Shown in pieces: positions 46,328 to 56,612 of a stretch of DNA of 64,000 nt. Both the position numbers and the translations under genes were made by a program. The stretch comes from Ignavibacteriota bacterium (lineage in GTDB: Bacteria; Bacteroidota; Ignavibacteria; SZUA-365). The notes under the pieces were generated by a model that worked only from the letters and a program-made list of their open reading frames with translations, did no database searches and had not been told where the DNA came from. Within the stretch, counting starts at the first letter, position 1. Every line of letters begins with the position of its first letter. Location: positions 1-64,000 of the forward strand of contig JACRFB010000012.1 in assembly GCA_016218045.1 (NCBI GenBank), read 5' to 3'.

Positions 46328-47275
46328 ATGATCGAATTCTTCTACTCCTCGGAAAGCGAGCGCTTCACGCCCATCGAGCAGATCCGCAAGGGCTGCTGGA
46401 TAGACATGCTCGCGCCGACGGAAACGGAACTGCAGGAGATCTCGCGACTGCTCGAGGTGGAGCTCGATTTTCTGAAGGATCCGCTCGATTCCGAAGAACG
46501 CTCGCGCGTGGAATTCGAGGAGGGACAGATGCTGCTTATCTTCGACATCCCCATCGTGGATTTTTCGGGCGAAGGCGAGGCGACGGACTTCACCATCGAA
46601 ACGCTGCCGCTCGGCGTCATTTTTCTTCCGGACCACATCATCACGGTGTGCCTGAAAAAAACGCCGATCATCGAGGAATTCAAGATGAACCGGATCAAGC
46701 AGTTCAGCACGCGGAACAAGAACCGCTTCCTGCTGCAACTGCTGCAAAAGACGGCCACCTACTACCTCCGCTATCTCCGCCATATCAATCGCAAGACGGA
46801 GGAAAACGAATTCAAGCTGCATCAATCCACCAAAAACGCGGAACTCTTCGAACTCCTCAACCTCGAAAAGACGCTCGTGTATTTTACCACGTCACTCCGC
46901 TCGAATCAGAACGCCATACGGCGCTTGACGCGTTCGCGGCTGTTCCATTGGACGGAGGAGGATGAGGAACTGCTCGAGGACGTGACCATCGAATTCGATC
47001 AGGCCATCGAGATGACGCAGATCTACAGCAGCATCCTCACCGGCCTCATGGACACCTTCGCCTCGGTGATTTCGAACAATCTCAACATGGTGATGAAGCT
47101 GCTCACGTCCATCACCATCGTGCTCGCCATTCCCACCATGATATCGAGCTTCTTCGGCATGAATGTCGGGCTCCCGATGCAGGACCATCCGTTCGCGTTT
47201 CTCGGGATTATCGGCCTCACCATCGTCCTTGTCGCGGGCGCCGTGTTCTACCTGAATCGGAAAAACTTGTTTTAA
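46328..47275 (+). CDS. corA: CorA-family magnesium/cobalt channel
   Basis: 315 residues: large cytoplasmic domain, then two C-terminal membrane helices. The first ends in FFGMNVGLP, the GMN selectivity signature (G277-M278-N279), the second is FLGIIGLTIVLVAGAVFYL. The pentameric CorA channel admits Mg2+ across the inner membrane. ATG 46328 (MIEFFYSSESERFTPI) matches a normal CorA start; the upstream frame consists of repeat DNA. Monocistronic. Confidence 0.93.
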   Translation: MIEFFYSSESERFTPIEQIRKGCWIDMLAPTETELQEISRLLEVELDFLKDPLDSEERSRVEFEEGQMLLIFDIPIVDFSGEGEATDFTIETLPLGVIFLPDHIITVCLKKTPIIEEFKMNRIKQFSTRNKNRFLLQLLQKTATYYLRYLRHINRKTEENEFKLHQSTKNAELFELLNLEKTLVYFTTSLRSNQNAIRRLTRSRLFHWTEEDEELLEDVTIEFDQAIEMTQIYSSILTGLMDTFASVISNNLNMVMKLLTSITIVLAIPTMISSFFGMNVGLPMQDHPFAFLGIIGLTIVLVAGAVFYLNRKNLF

Positions 47276-47482
47276 TTGTGGGATAATACCTGCTGTCTTC
47301 TGGGAAGGATGGCGAGGGATAAGAGCTTGCTGTATAACGAATTACGTTGCGCAGTTCGAGTCCGTTGTAGGATGCGGTCCGAATTTTGCTCTTGAAACGC
47401 AGTATCCAATTGTACAGATTGTGTGATCGGCACGCTTCCGTCCGGAAGTCCGTATTACGCATGTAGACAAGGAGAGGAAACG

Positions 47483-48184
47483 ATGCGGGCGATGATACTG
47501 GTTTGCTGCCTGATGTGGGTGTACACGGCGGCCGCGCAGGAGAAGGAATATCTCGAAATCTCGATCTTCAACGACAGTGTGGTGGTGGCGAATGTCAATG
47601 TGTACGAGAACTGCGCCGCGCGTTTCGACGTACGGGTCGATACCACCGAGACGGGATTTTTAATCACACAGACCGACACCGTACGCGAGAAGATGCGTTG
47701 CATGTGTGTGTTTCGGATCGAAACGGTTTTCCGCGGACTCGAGCCCGGGATGTACCCCGTGCGTGTACGGCGGCAATACCTGACGAAGTACGGCTACCCC
47801 GCGGATTCGCTCCGTTTTATTCAGGACGGCACCATCCTCGTCTCGTCACGGCGCCTGGCGCGGTCCATCGACTCGCGGCAAGGTCCGTGTACTCCGCTCG
47901 GTCTCGATCCTGTGATCACACCGCGGGCGCCGGTGCTGACTGTGCATCCGAATCCTGCAACAGATTTTACGTCGCTTCAGGTAACCCTGTCCGAAGCGCG
48001 TCGTGTTGATGTGACCTTGTTCACGGTGGAGGGCGCGCGGATCCGCAGCCTGTATTCCGCTGAGTGCACGGGCGGATCCACCACGATATCACTCGACACG
48101 GGCATGCTGCCCGCGGGTGCGTATTATCTGGTGGTGGAGAGCGGCGACGGAATCAACGCGGCGCCGTTACACATCGTCCGTTAA
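47483..48184 (+). CDS. Small secreted protein with T9SS sorting domain
   Basis: 233 residues: signal peptide MRAMILVCCLMWVYTAAAQ, a central region of about 140 residues with four Cys (CAARF, CMCVF, GPC) and no recognised family, then a type-A sorting domain (LTVHPNPATDFTSLQVTLSEARRVDV ... LPAGAYYLVVESGDG). AAGGAGAGG precedes ATG 47483. The preceding 205-base gap contains no other feature I can name. It ends six bases from the convergent decarboxylase gene. Confidence 0.85.
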   Translation: MRAMILVCCLMWVYTAAAQEKEYLEISIFNDSVVVANVNVYENCAARFDVRVDTTETGFLITQTDTVREKMRCMCVFRIETVFRGLEPGMYPVRVRRQYLTKYGYPADSLRFIQDGTILVSSRRLARSIDSRQGPCTPLGLDPVITPRAPVLTVHPNPATDFTSLQVTLSEARRVDVTLFTVEGARIRSLYSAECTGGSTTISLDTGMLPAGAYYLVVESGDGINAAPLHIVR

Positions 48185-48190
48185 ACGCGC

Positions 48191-48964
48191 CTAACGCGCG
48201 GCGAGCGCGATGTGGCCGATGCCGCCGAAGGTGGCCGACACGACATCGCCCGGCGCGACGGGCACTGCTTCGGTGATGCCACCGGTGAGAAGTACAAAGG
48301 ACGGCGGCAGTTCCACGCCATGCTCCGCAGCGAGGTTCAGCACAAAGGCCGCCGAGGCGAAGGGGCTGCCGAGCACCGCGCCGGGTGTGCCCGTGTGCAC
48401 GATGTCGCCGTTCTTGCGCAGCACCACACCCGCGAGGTTCAGCTCGTCGAAGGGGAGCGGCTGCAGATCGGGCGACACGATATACCGGGAGGACGAACAG
48501 TTGTCCGCAAACACGTCGGCGGCGGAGAACTTGAATTTGCGATAGCGGCTGTCGATCACCTCGAGGGCGGGGGCAAACGCCGACGCGGCGAAGGCGACAT
48601 CCACCGCCGTCATGCCCGGCGTGTAGTCAAAGTTGTGGAAAAAGAGCGCAATTTCCGGTTCGACGCGCGGGTGAATCAGTTCGCTGCACACGATGGAGTC
48701 TTCGCAGCGCATGAAGGGCAGCAGCGTGCCAAAACCCGGCTGGTCGACACCCATGGCCTTCTGTTTCGCCGCGCTGGTGAGCGCGGCTTTCAGACCGACA
48801 AGCGGCTGATCGTAGAGCGCGACCAGCGCGCGCTGAATGCGGTAGGCGTCGGCCGTGCCGAGCGCGGGCCATTCGGCGATGAGCGGATCGATGTCGCTGC
48901 GTGAGCGTTCGGCGTCGTGCAGACGACGCGCGGCGTCCTGTATCTGATCGGGCGTAAGTGTCAT
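48191..48964 (-). CDS. 4-oxalocrotonate decarboxylase (2-oxo-3-hexenedioate decarboxylase)
   Basis: 257 residues of the hydratase/decarboxylase family (MhpD/XylI fold). Visible: [23 protein letters not shown] near 58-80, metal-ligand region VEPEIALFF with the two Glu, [14 protein letters not shown], and [13 protein letters not shown]. It should decarboxylate 2-oxo-3-hexenedioate to 2-oxopent-4-enoate, a magnesium-dependent step. Last gene of a four-gene meta-cleavage operon; its ATG overlaps the aldolase stop by four bases. The assignment as decarboxylase rather than hydratase is from its place beside a distinct hydratase, so the two could be swapped. Confidence 0.8.
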   Translation of the reverse strand: MTLTPDQIQDAARRLHDAERSRSDIDPLIAEWPALGTADAYRIQRALVALYDQPLVGLKAALTSAAKQKAMGVDQPGFGTLLPFMRCEDSIVCSELIHPRVEPEIALFFHNFDYTPGMTAVDVAFAASAFAPALEVIDSRYRKFKFSAADVFADNCSSSRYIVSPDLQPLPFDELNLAGVVLRKNGDIVHTGTPGAVLGSPFASAAFVLNLAAEHGVELPPSFVLLTGGITEAVPVAPGDVVSATFGGIGHIALAAR

Positions 48965-49986
48965 GATGCGTCCTTGTTTCGGGAGAGTTCCACGGCTACG
49001 TCGAGAATCATGTCCTCCTGGCCGCCCACCATGCGCCGGCGGCCGAGTTCCACGAGTATGTCGCGCGCGTCGAGGCCGAAGCGTTCGGCGGCGCGCTGCG
49101 CGTGGAGGAGGAAGGAGGAATAGACGCCCGCGTAGCCGAGCGAGAGGCTGCGTCCGTCGATGCGCACCGAGCGTCCGGCGCGCTCGAGCATGGGGCGGAC
49201 GAGTTGGTCGGCGGCGTCCATCAAGGCGTAGAGTCTGCATCCGGTCTCGAAGCCCTCGCGTTCGGCCACGGCGGCGAACACCTCGAGCGGCGCGTTGCCC
49301 GCGCCCGCGCCGAGTCCCGCCAGCGAACCATCGATGCGGGTCGCGCCGTGCCGGGCGGCGATGATGGAGTTGGCGACCCCGAGGCCGAGATTGTGATGCG
49401 CGTGATACCCGACCTGGCACGACAGGCGCTGCCGCAGCGCATCGACACGATCGGCCGCGTCGCCCATGAGCAGGGCGCCGGCCGAATCGACCACGTACAC
49501 ACAGTGTGCGCCGTAGGATTCCATCAGCGCGGCTTGCTCGGCGAGTGCCGCGGGGGGAATCATGTGCGACATCATGAGGAAACCGACGGTGTCGAGTCCG
49601 CGCCTCACCGCGTACCGTATATGCTGCTCGGCGATGTCGGCCTCGGTGCAGTGCGTCGCGATGCGCACGGTGCCGATGCCCCAGTCCGCCGCGCGCTCGA
49701 GATCGTCGATGGTGCCGATGCCGGGGAGGAGCAGGGCGGCGAGCTTCGCGTGTTGCAGGACGCCCGCGACCGACACGATGTATTCTTCCTCGGTGTGTTT
49801 CGAAAAGCCGTAGGTGAGGGCGTTGCCACCCAGCCCGTCGCCGTGCGACACCTCGATGATGTCGACACCCGCGTCGTCGAGCGCGCGCGCGATGGCGAGC
49901 ATGTCGTCGAGTTCGAAGCGGTGCGACAGTGCATGCATGCCGTCGCGCAGCGTCACGTCGCTGATGATGAGCCGCTGTGTGGTCAT
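48961..49986 (-). CDS. mhpE: 4-hydroxy-2-oxovalerate aldolase
   Basis: 341 residues. HMG-CoA-lyase-like TIM barrel: [17 protein letters not shown] (about 8-24, metal-binding Asp), [11 protein letters not shown], and the metal-ligand [13 protein letters not shown] near 196-208. It cleaves 4-hydroxy-2-oxovalerate to pyruvate and acetaldehyde, in complex with the dehydrogenase encoded immediately upstream, through which acetaldehyde is channelled. Both ends overlap neighbours by four bases (ATGA). Confidence 0.95.
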   Translation of the reverse strand: MTTQRLIISDVTLRDGMHALSHRFELDDMLAIARALDDAGVDIIEVSHGDGLGGNALTYGFSKHTEEEYIVSVAGVLQHAKLAALLLPGIGTIDDLERAADWGIGTVRIATHCTEADIAEQHIRYAVRRGLDTVGFLMMSHMIPPAALAEQAALMESYGAHCVYVVDSAGALLMGDAADRVDALRQRLSCQVGYHAHHNLGLGVANSIIAARHGATRIDGSLAGLGAGAGNAPLEVFAAVAEREGFETGCRLYALMDAADQLVRPMLERAGRSVRIDGRSLSLGYAGVYSSFLLHAQRAAERFGLDARDILVELGRRRMVGGQEDMILDVAVELSRNKDAS

Positions 49987-50933
49987 GGCTGCGCTCCCTC
50001 CGCGCCGCGTCCCGCGCCGGCGAACAACTCGCCCGTGCGCAGCGCGGCCGCGGTCATGATGTCGAGATTGCCCGCGTAGGCGGGCAGGTAATGCGCCGCG
50101 CCTTCCACCTCGAGCAGCACGCTCACCTTGAGGCCGCGCAGCGTCTCGCCGCCGGGCAACACGACGGGCGCCTGTTCAAGATCCTCGAAGAGGGGAGGCG
50201 CCACAAACCTGTAGCCCGGCACATAGGCGCGCAGGGCCGCCTCCATGTCGGCGAGCGAGGAGCGGATGGCGGACTCGTCGCCATCGGGCACAACGGCGTA
50301 CACGGTGTTGCGCATGATGCGCGGTGGTTCGGCCGGATTCAGGATGATGATGGCCTTGCCGCGCGCGGCGCCGCCCACGCTTTCGAGCGCGCGCGCCGTG
50401 GTCTGCGTGAACTCGTCGATGTTCTGGCGTGTGCCCGGACCCGCGCTTTTGCTCGCGATCGAGGAGATCATCTCGGCATAGGTCACGGGCGCGGTGCGCG
50501 AGATGGCGTACACGATGGGAATCGTCGCCTGCCCGCCGCAGGTGATCAGGTTTACGTTTTGTGCGTCGAGATGCGCGCCGAGATTCACGGCGGGCACGAT
50601 GGGCGGACCGACCGCGGCGGGAGTCAGATCGATGGCGGTCTTGCCATGCGCGGCCAGTATGCGCGCGTGCGCGTGATGCGCGGCCGCCGAGGTTGCGTCG
50701 AACACGATATCGATGGAATCGAACAACGCGGCGTCGGCGAGCAGGCCCTCGAGTCCACCATGCGTCGTCGCGACACCGAGACGTTCCGCGCGCGCGAGAC
50801 CTTCGGACGCGGGATCGATGCCCGCGAGCGCCCGCAGCGACAGCGACCCGCGGCTGCGCAGCACCTTGATCATCAGATCGGTGCCGATGTTGCCGCTGCC
50901 CAGAATGGCGCAGCCGACGGACGCGGTGCTCAT
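49983..50933 (-). CDS. mhpF: Acetaldehyde dehydrogenase (acetylating)
   Basis: 316 residues. N-terminal Rossmann [12 protein letters not shown] (about 9-20), catalytic Cys in [12 protein letters not shown] (about 131), [15 protein letters not shown] segment, and the dimer/aldolase-binding C-terminus. It oxidises acetaldehyde to acetyl-CoA with NAD+ and CoA, working as a complex with the adjacent aldolase. Length is normal for the DmpF/BphJ/MhpF family. Confidence 0.95.
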   Translation of the reverse strand: MSTASVGCAILGSGNIGTDLMIKVLRSRGSLSLRALAGIDPASEGLARAERLGVATTHGGLEGLLADAALFDSIDIVFDATSAAAHHAHARILAAHGKTAIDLTPAAVGPPIVPAVNLGAHLDAQNVNLITCGGQATIPIVYAISRTAPVTYAEMISSIASKSAGPGTRQNIDEFTQTTARALESVGGAARGKAIIILNPAEPPRIMRNTVYAVVPDGDESAIRSSLADMEAALRAYVPGYRFVAPPLFEDLEQAPVVLPGGETLRGLKVSVLLEVEGAAHYLPAYAGNLDIMTAAALRTGELFAGAGRGAEGAQP

Positions 50934-51715
50934 GCCTCGAAGCGCGCCGCGACGATGCCGAGCGTCTGCATGTGCATCTCGATCCAGTCGCCCGCTGCGG
51001 GTATCACCGGCGCTGCGAGTCCGCCCGACAAGATGACGTCGCCTGCGCGCAGCATGCCGCCGTACCCGCGCAGCGTGTTGGCGAGCCAGGCGACGGCGGC
51101 AACCGGATTGCCGAGGCAGGCCGCGCCCGCCGCGGTGGATATCAGCGCGCCGTTGTGAAAAAAGCTCATGCCGATGTGGCGCAGGTCGAGTCCGTCCACC
51201 GGTGTCGCAGTACCGCCCAGCACAAACATGCCGCTCGAGGCGTTATCGGCGATGGTGTCGCCGAGTGTGATGCGCCAGTCGGTAATGCGGCTGTCGATGA
51301 TCTCGAGGGCCGGCATCACGAAGGCGGTGGCGCGCAGCACGGTGGCTTCGTTCACGTACGGGTCGTCGAGATCCCGGTCCAGCACAAATGCAATTTCGCC
51401 TTCTACCTTCGGCTGTATGAGAGCGGAGAGGGGCACGGGCCGGTGTTCCGGCACATGCATGGTGTCGAGCAGCACGCCAAAATCGGGTTCGTCGACGCCG
51501 AGCGCGGTGCGTATGGCGGCCGAGGTCAGGCCGATCTTTTTTCCGACCACTCGCGCACCCCGCGACTTGCGGCGCGCGATAAAGGCGTCCTGCACCGCGT
51601 ATGCCGTCGCGAGGTCGAGCACGGCGCCGCGCGCGCTCAGGGGCTCGATGGGCTGCCGCGCCCCGAGGGCCTGGTCGAGTTCTTCGGCGTACTGTTCCAC
51701 ACGCTGTGATGTCAT
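50930..51715 (-). CDS. mhpD: 2-oxopent-4-enoate hydratase
   Basis: 261 residues, same fold as the decarboxylase at the operon's other end: [32 protein letters not shown] with metal-binding Glu, [26 protein letters not shown]. It adds water to 2-oxopent-4-enoate, giving 4-hydroxy-2-oxovalerate for the next enzyme. ATG 51715 has AAGGA nine bases upstream; the frame upstream of it reads into the promoter region and is not needed. First gene of the operon. Confidence 0.9.
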   Translation of the reverse strand: MTSQRVEQYAEELDQALGARQPIEPLSARGAVLDLATAYAVQDAFIARRKSRGARVVGKKIGLTSAAIRTALGVDEPDFGVLLDTMHVPEHRPVPLSALIQPKVEGEIAFVLDRDLDDPYVNEATVLRATAFVMPALEIIDSRITDWRITLGDTIADNASSGMFVLGGTATPVDGLDLRHIGMSFFHNGALISTAAGAACLGNPVAAVAWLANTLRGYGGMLRAGDVILSGGLAAPVIPAAGDWIEMHMQTLGIVAARFEA

Positions 51716-51981
51716 GCGCTGCTGTCCTTTCGGTGATCCGCTGCCGCGGAATTCTTGGTCGGAGGAAACGTAAAATGTACGATTCCGCTGCGTTTTTCCC
51801 AACTGGATAGCGCGTGTCAGGATTTGCGGCGTAGCGTGGTCACAGGCGGAAAGCAGCGCCGACATCCACCGCGGATCCGCGTCACGTACCCGCGCCGCGG
51901 ATGCGCCGTCGCACCCGCGGACAGTTGCGAATGAGACCGCGGCGTCCCATTTTCCGCCGTCAATCCTATATCGGAGTTCCC

Positions 51982-54819
51982 ATGTCCCATCTACACGAGA
52001 GGTTCCGCCGCGCACGCACCGCGTACGCTCTTGCCCTTTTTGCAGCGCTGCTTCCCGTCGGAATCCATGCGCAGCCGTCGCAGTGGACCCTGACCGGACC
52101 CGGCGGCGGAGGCGCCTTTTACCTGCCCAGCATCAGCCCGCACAATCCCGCCATACAGTACGTGGGCAGCGACATGAGCGGCGCCTACCGCAGCGTCAAC
52201 GCCGGTCGATCCTGGACGATGCTCCCGCATACACAACTGCAGGGAGGCAACACGGGCGCGCGCGTGGCGTTTACGAGTGATCCCGCGGTGCTCTACGCCG
52301 TGACCACCGCGCACGACCTGCGCGTGCCGGTGAAAAGTCTTGACGCGGGACAGACGTGGTCCGCACTCGCATCGGATCCGACGGGCGGCGGCGTGTACAG
52401 CATCTGGGCCGACCCCGCCTCCACGCAGCGTGTGCTGCTGTCGGACTATACGCGGCTCTATTTTTCGAACGACGGGGGCGCGACATTCTCGCAGAAGTTT
52501 TCGAGCAACACCAACGGATCCGGCTGCCATATCGGCGGCGTGCACTTCGAGGGATCGAACATCTGGATCGGAACAAATGCCGGACTGCTGCTCTCGACGA
52601 ACAGCGGACAGACGTTCGCGCTGACCGCGGTGAGCGGCATACCAGCGGCACAGTCCATCGTGTCGTTCGCCGGCGGTTCCTCCAACGGCATCACACGGTT
52701 TGTCGCCGTCACGCTCGGCGTCAACGACGTGTACGCGGGTGTGACAGGGGCCGAGTATGCGAACTTCGAAGACGTGTACGTCCTGCAGGCGGGTCAGAAT
52801 ACATGGATCCCGGCGAACAATGGGATATCCGGAGCCGATTATCCGTTTTTTGCGGGCATGGCCTCGAACGACGCGAACATCATGTACCTGGCCGGAGGCA
52901 GCGACGGCAACGCCCCCATCGTGTACCGCAGCACAAACGGGGGACAGGTCTGGACGCCGGTATTTCTGACGGGAAACAACCAGAACATCAACACCGCGTG
53001 GTGCGGTTCGGGCGGCGACCGCGCATGGTCCTATCCGGAATACGCACTCGGATTCGCGGTGGGGCCGCGTGATGCGTCGACGCTGATGTTCACCGACCTC
53101 GGCTGCGTCCACGTGAGCAGCAACGGCGGGCAGTCGTGGGCGCAGGCCTATGTCGATCCGCGTGATGAAAACCCGGCGGGTTCGCCGACGCCCACAGGCC
53201 GCGCCTACCGCTCCAACGGACTCGAGGACACAAGCGTCTGGTGGCTTGCGTGGACCGATCCGCAGAAAATATTCGCCGGGTACACCGACATTCGCGGCGT
53301 GCTCTCCACCGACGGCGGCGTGAGCTGGTCGTTCAACTACACGGGACACACCAACAACACGATGTATTGCGTGGTGAAACACCCGGGCAGCGGAAACCTG
53401 TACGCGGCCACATCGTCGATACACGACCTCTATCAGAGCACGTATCTGCAGGATTCACGCATCGACGTGGGCGCGGGGCGCGTGCTGTTTTCGACCAATG
53501 GCGGCAGTGTCTGGCAGACGCTGCACGACTTCCAGCATCCCGTGGTGTGGGTCGCGCTCGATCCGGCGAATCCGAACCGTCTCTATGCCTCCGTGGTGCA
53601 CAGCAGCGCCGGCGGCATCTACGTGTCGAGCAACATACAGCTCGGCGCGGCGTCCACCTGGGCGCGGCTCGCATCACCTCCGCGGACGCAGGGGCATCCG
53701 CTCGCGATACATCTGCTGCGCGACGGTTCGCTGCTCTGCACGTATTCGGGCCGGCGCGCGGGCAGTCCTCTTGCGTTCACCAACAGCTCGGGTGTGTTCC
53801 TGAGCAGCGATGGTGGCGCAACATGGAGCGACCGATCCGGACCATCGATGGTGTACTGGACGAAGGACATTTCCATCGATCCCGCCGACGCGACACAGTC
53901 CACCTGGTACGCCGGTGTGTTCGGCGGCTGGGGCGGTCCGCCCAACGGTCTCGGCGGCCTGTACAAAACAGTGAACCGCGGCACGACATGGATCAAGGTG
54001 TTCGACAACAACTACGTGGAGGGCTGCGCCTTTCCGCCCGCGCAACCCGGCGCGATGTACGTGATGACCGAGCAGGACGGGCTCTGGCACACGACAAACC
54101 GGAACGCCGCAACACCCGTGTTCACGCAGCTCGCGGCCTTTCCGTTCCGCCATCCGCTGCGCATGTTTTTCGCGCCGCTCGATTCGACCGAGATGTGGGT
54201 GACCACGTTCGGCGGCGGGTTGTGGTACAGCGGCGGGCAGAAGGTGCCCGTGGAACTCACGTCCTTCGCCGCGACGGCCGAGCGCGAGGGCGTGCGGCTG
54301 CGTTGGACCACGGAATCGGAAACGAACTGCCTTGGCTTCGACATCGAGCGCCGCGTGGCTGCGGAAAACGGCGTGGCGCCCGGAGCGTGGATGGTCTGCG
54401 GCGCGCGCGCGGGACAGGGCACAAGCACGGCGCGGCACGACTACGAGTACTTCGACAACACCGCGCCCGGCGCCGGGTTGCTCGACTATCGCCTGAAGCA
54501 GATCGACGCCGACGGCGCGTTCCAGTACTCGCGCGTTCTCACACTCGCGCGTGAAGCACCTCTGGATTTGCGCATCCGCCACGCCGAGATACACAACCGG
54601 CGCGTCGTGGAACTCGTGCTCGAAGCACCGTTCGATGCCACCGTCACCATGCGCCTCGTGGCTCTCGACGGACGCGTGCTTGCACAACAGACCGTATCCT
54701 GCAGGACGGGAATTCAGACGCTGAACATGCCTCTGGGCACGGCCACGTCGGGAGTCTACATCGTGACCGCGGAGGGCGGCGGCCGCGCACATTCGACACG
54801 TGTCGTGCTGACGCAGTAA
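51982..54819 (+). CDS. Secreted BNR/Asp-box beta-propeller protein with T9SS sorting domain
   Basis: 945 residues: signal peptide (about 1-30, ending GIHAQ); a two-propeller-sized region with many Asp-box (BNR) motifs of the S-x-D/N-x-G-x-x-W kind, for example STNGGQVWTP, SSNGGQSWAQ, STDGGVSWSF, STNGGSVWQT, SSDGGATWSD (to about residue 740). A fibronectin-like linker is followed by a type-A sorting domain (VTMRLVALDGRVLAQQTV ... SGVYIVTAEGG). GH74 xyloglucanases and sortilin-type proteins share this fold; catalytic residues are not obvious, so carbohydrate or protein binding is as likely as hydrolysis. ATG 51982 has GGAG shortly before it. The 266-base gap to the hydratase gene probably holds both divergent promoters. 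Confidence 0.88.
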   Translation: MSHLHERFRRARTAYALALFAALLPVGIHAQPSQWTLTGPGGGGAFYLPSISPHNPAIQYVGSDMSGAYRSVNAGRSWTMLPHTQLQGGNTGARVAFTSDPAVLYAVTTAHDLRVPVKSLDAGQTWSALASDPTGGGVYSIWADPASTQRVLLSDYTRLYFSNDGGATFSQKFSSNTNGSGCHIGGVHFEGSNIWIGTNAGLLLSTNSGQTFALTAVSGIPAAQSIVSFAGGSSNGITRFVAVTLGVNDVYAGVTGAEYANFEDVYVLQAGQNTWIPANNGISGADYPFFAGMASNDANIMYLAGGSDGNAPIVYRSTNGGQVWTPVFLTGNNQNINTAWCGSGGDRAWSYPEYALGFAVGPRDASTLMFTDLGCVHVSSNGGQSWAQAYVDPRDENPAGSPTPTGRAYRSNGLEDTSVWWLAWTDPQKIFAGYTDIRGVLSTDGGVSWSFNYTGHTNNTMYCVVKHPGSGNLYAATSSIHDLYQSTYLQDSRIDVGAGRVLFSTNGGSVWQTLHDFQHPVVWVALDPANPNRLYASVVHSSAGGIYVSSNIQLGAASTWARLASPPRTQGHPLAIHLLRDGSLLCTYSGRRAGSPLAFTNSSGVFLSSDGGATWSDRSGPSMVYWTKDISIDPADATQSTWYAGVFGGWGGPPNGLGGLYKTVNRGTTWIKVFDNNYVEGCAFPPAQPGAMYVMTEQDGLWHTTNRNAATPVFTQLAAFPFRHPLRMFFAPLDSTEMWVTTFGGGLWYSGGQKVPVELTSFAATAEREGVRLRWTTESETNCLGFDIERRVAAENGVAPGAWMVCGARAGQGTSTARHDYEYFDNTAPGAGLLDYRLKQIDADGAFQYSRVLTLAREAPLDLRIRHAEIHNRRVVELVLEAPFDATVTMRLVALDGRVLAQQTVSCRTGIQTLNMPLGTATSGVYIVTAEGGGRAHSTRVVLTQ

Positions 54820-54850
54820 AGGCCTGCTTCACAGAACCGCTATAAAACAG

Positions 54851-54875
54851 GAACGCCCCGCAAGACGGGGCGTTC
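54851..54875. terminator. Bidirectional terminator between convergent genes
   Basis: Perfect 10-bp stem GAACGCCCCG / CGGGGCGTTC with a CAAGA loop, followed by TTGT on the plus strand and CTGTTTTATA on the minus strand. Sits between the BNR-protein stop and the mdh stop. Confidence 0.9.
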
Positions 54876-54899
54876 TTGTGAGCGGGATGGACGCGGGAA

Positions 54900-55886
54900 T
54901 TATCCGAGCAGATCGGCCACCACGGTTTTTTCGTCGCGGAGTTCCTGCAATGTCACGGCAATCTTGCCTTTCGCATACTCGCTGAGCGGCAGACCCTGCA
55001 CGATCTCGTAGTTGCCCGCGCCGTCGTAGCGGACGGGGAAGGAGAAGATGAAGCCCTCGTCGATACCGTAGCTGCCGTCGGAAGGCACGGCCGCGGAGAC
55101 CCATTCGCCGGCGGGTGTCGCCGTGATCGAGGCGCGCACATGTTCGATGGTTGCATTGGCTGCCGACATGGCCGAGGAGCTGCCGCGCGCATTGATGATC
55201 GCCGCGCCGCGCTGCTGAATGATCTTGATGAAGTCGCCCTGCAGCCACGCAGTGTCGGTGATCACGTCGGTAAGCGGCTTGCCGCCAATACGCGCGTTCT
55301 CGACATCGGGATACATGGTGGCCGAGTGGTTGCCCCAGATCGCGACATGCGAAAGTTCCGTTGTGTCGACGCCGGCCTTTTTGGCGAGCTGCGCGACGGC
55401 GCGGTTCTGATCGAGACGTGTGAGGGCGCTGAAGCGCTCCTTCGCGACGCCCTGCGCGTTCGCCATCGCGATAAGCGCGTTGGTGTTGCAGGGATTGCCG
55501 ACCACCACCACGCGCACGTCCGACGCCGCCTTGCTGGCGATCGCCTTGCCCTGGCCGACGAAGATCGGACCGTTGTCCTTGATCAGGTCGTTGCGCTCCA
55601 TGCCCTTGGTGCGCGGTTTCGAGCCGATGAGCAGCGCCCAGTTCACGCCCTCGAAGGCCGTTTCGGTCTGATCGGTGAGCACCACGCTGTCGAGCAGCGG
55701 AAAGGCGCAATCCTCGAGTTCCATCGCGACGCCTTCCAGCGCGCCCATCGCGTGCGGAAGTTCCAGCAGACGCAGTGCGACGCGTGTGTCGGGTCCGAAC
55801 ACCTGTCCTGATGCGATGCGCGGCAGTATCGCGTATCCGATGGCGCCCGCGGCGCCGGTCACTGCTACATGTACGGTCTTGGCCAT
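54900..55886 (-). CDS. mdh: Malate dehydrogenase
   Basis: 328 residues. NAD-binding [17 protein letters not shown] (about 10-26), substrate Arg region [13 protein letters not shown], nucleotide loop [14 protein letters not shown], catalytic His in [12 protein letters not shown] (about 186-197). It interconverts malate and oxaloacetate in the TCA cycle. The GAAG-type loop and length fit the cytosolic-type MDH used by many bacteria. The upstream in-frame codons precede a clear ATG at 55886. Ends at a shared terminator. Confidence 0.95.
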   Translation of the reverse strand: MAKTVHVAVTGAAGAIGYAILPRIASGQVFGPDTRVALRLLELPHAMGALEGVAMELEDCAFPLLDSVVLTDQTETAFEGVNWALLIGSKPRTKGMERNDLIKDNGPIFVGQGKAIASKAASDVRVVVVGNPCNTNALIAMANAQGVAKERFSALTRLDQNRAVAQLAKKAGVDTTELSHVAIWGNHSATMYPDVENARIGGKPLTDVITDTAWLQGDFIKIIQQRGAAIINARGSSSAMSAANATIEHVRASITATPAGEWVSAAVPSDGSYGIDEGFIFSFPVRYDGAGNYEIVQGLPLSEYAKGKIAVTLQELRDEKTVVADLLG

Positions 55887-56084
55887 GACGATCCCGTTCC
55901 TCGTGAAATGTGAAAGTAATCCGTGAAGTGGAAGAGAAGAATATCGCTTCAATAGCGATCAGTAATGTAGGGATTTCCGCAGAACGATGGAAGAGGCCGC
56001 GGCGGCGGGGATGTTCCGAATCACCGGGGAATTGCGCACCTTGCGCGCATGAGTGCTTCCGATCACATTGCAGACGGTGCGACC

Positions 56085-56588
56085 ATGCGGCGACACGTGA
56101 TGCTGCTGTCCCTGCTCGTCCTGACCGCGGCGGCCTGCCTCGGCTGCGGCGGCGGAGCGGACGCCGAGGCGGTGAAAACCTATGCCGACAACACGCTCCC
56201 GCCGTTGCGCGAGAGTCTGAACGCGGCGCTGGAACGGTACGACAACGTCTCCGGCGGAAATTTTGTGGACGAGGCCACGACCTACGAGACCGTGCGCGAC
56301 ATGATTCTTCCCGGTTTGAAGGAACTTGTCCTGCAGGCCGAAGCGGTGCATCCCGCCACGGCCGATGTCACGCGTGTGCACGATTCGTTCCTCGCCGCGG
56401 TACGCCGCTATGTGTCGGCCTTCCAGCTCTTCCTTCTCTCACTCGATCAACAGAACATGGCCAACACGGCGGTCGCCCTCGAGGAACTCGAGGAGGCGCA
56501 CATTCTCCGGCGCACGTTTGAGCAGCGCTTCGAGGATGTGTGTGGCGAATATGGGATAGTGCTTGGAGCCCCCGCACCCGCGCGTTGA
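56085..56588 (+). CDS. Small helical lipoprotein, unknown function
   Basis: 167 residues: MRRHVMLLSLLVLTAAACLGC with a lipobox-like ACLGC, then an all-helical mature part (AEAVKTYADNTLPPLRESLNAAL ... LEELEEAHILRRTFEQRFEDV). No family recognised. The start may instead be ATG 56049 (12 residues longer); 56085 gives the more normal signal peptide. It lies divergent from mdh and converges with the GH-like gene. Confidence 0.7.
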   Translation: MRRHVMLLSLLVLTAAACLGCGGGADAEAVKTYADNTLPPLRESLNAALERYDNVSGGNFVDEATTYETVRDMILPGLKELVLQAEAVHPATADVTRVHDSFLAAVRRYVSAFQLFLLSLDQQNMANTAVALEELEEAHILRRTFEQRFEDVCGEYGIVLGAPAPAR

Positions 56589-56612
56589 CGCCGCGGCGGC
56601 GCCGCCCAAGGA

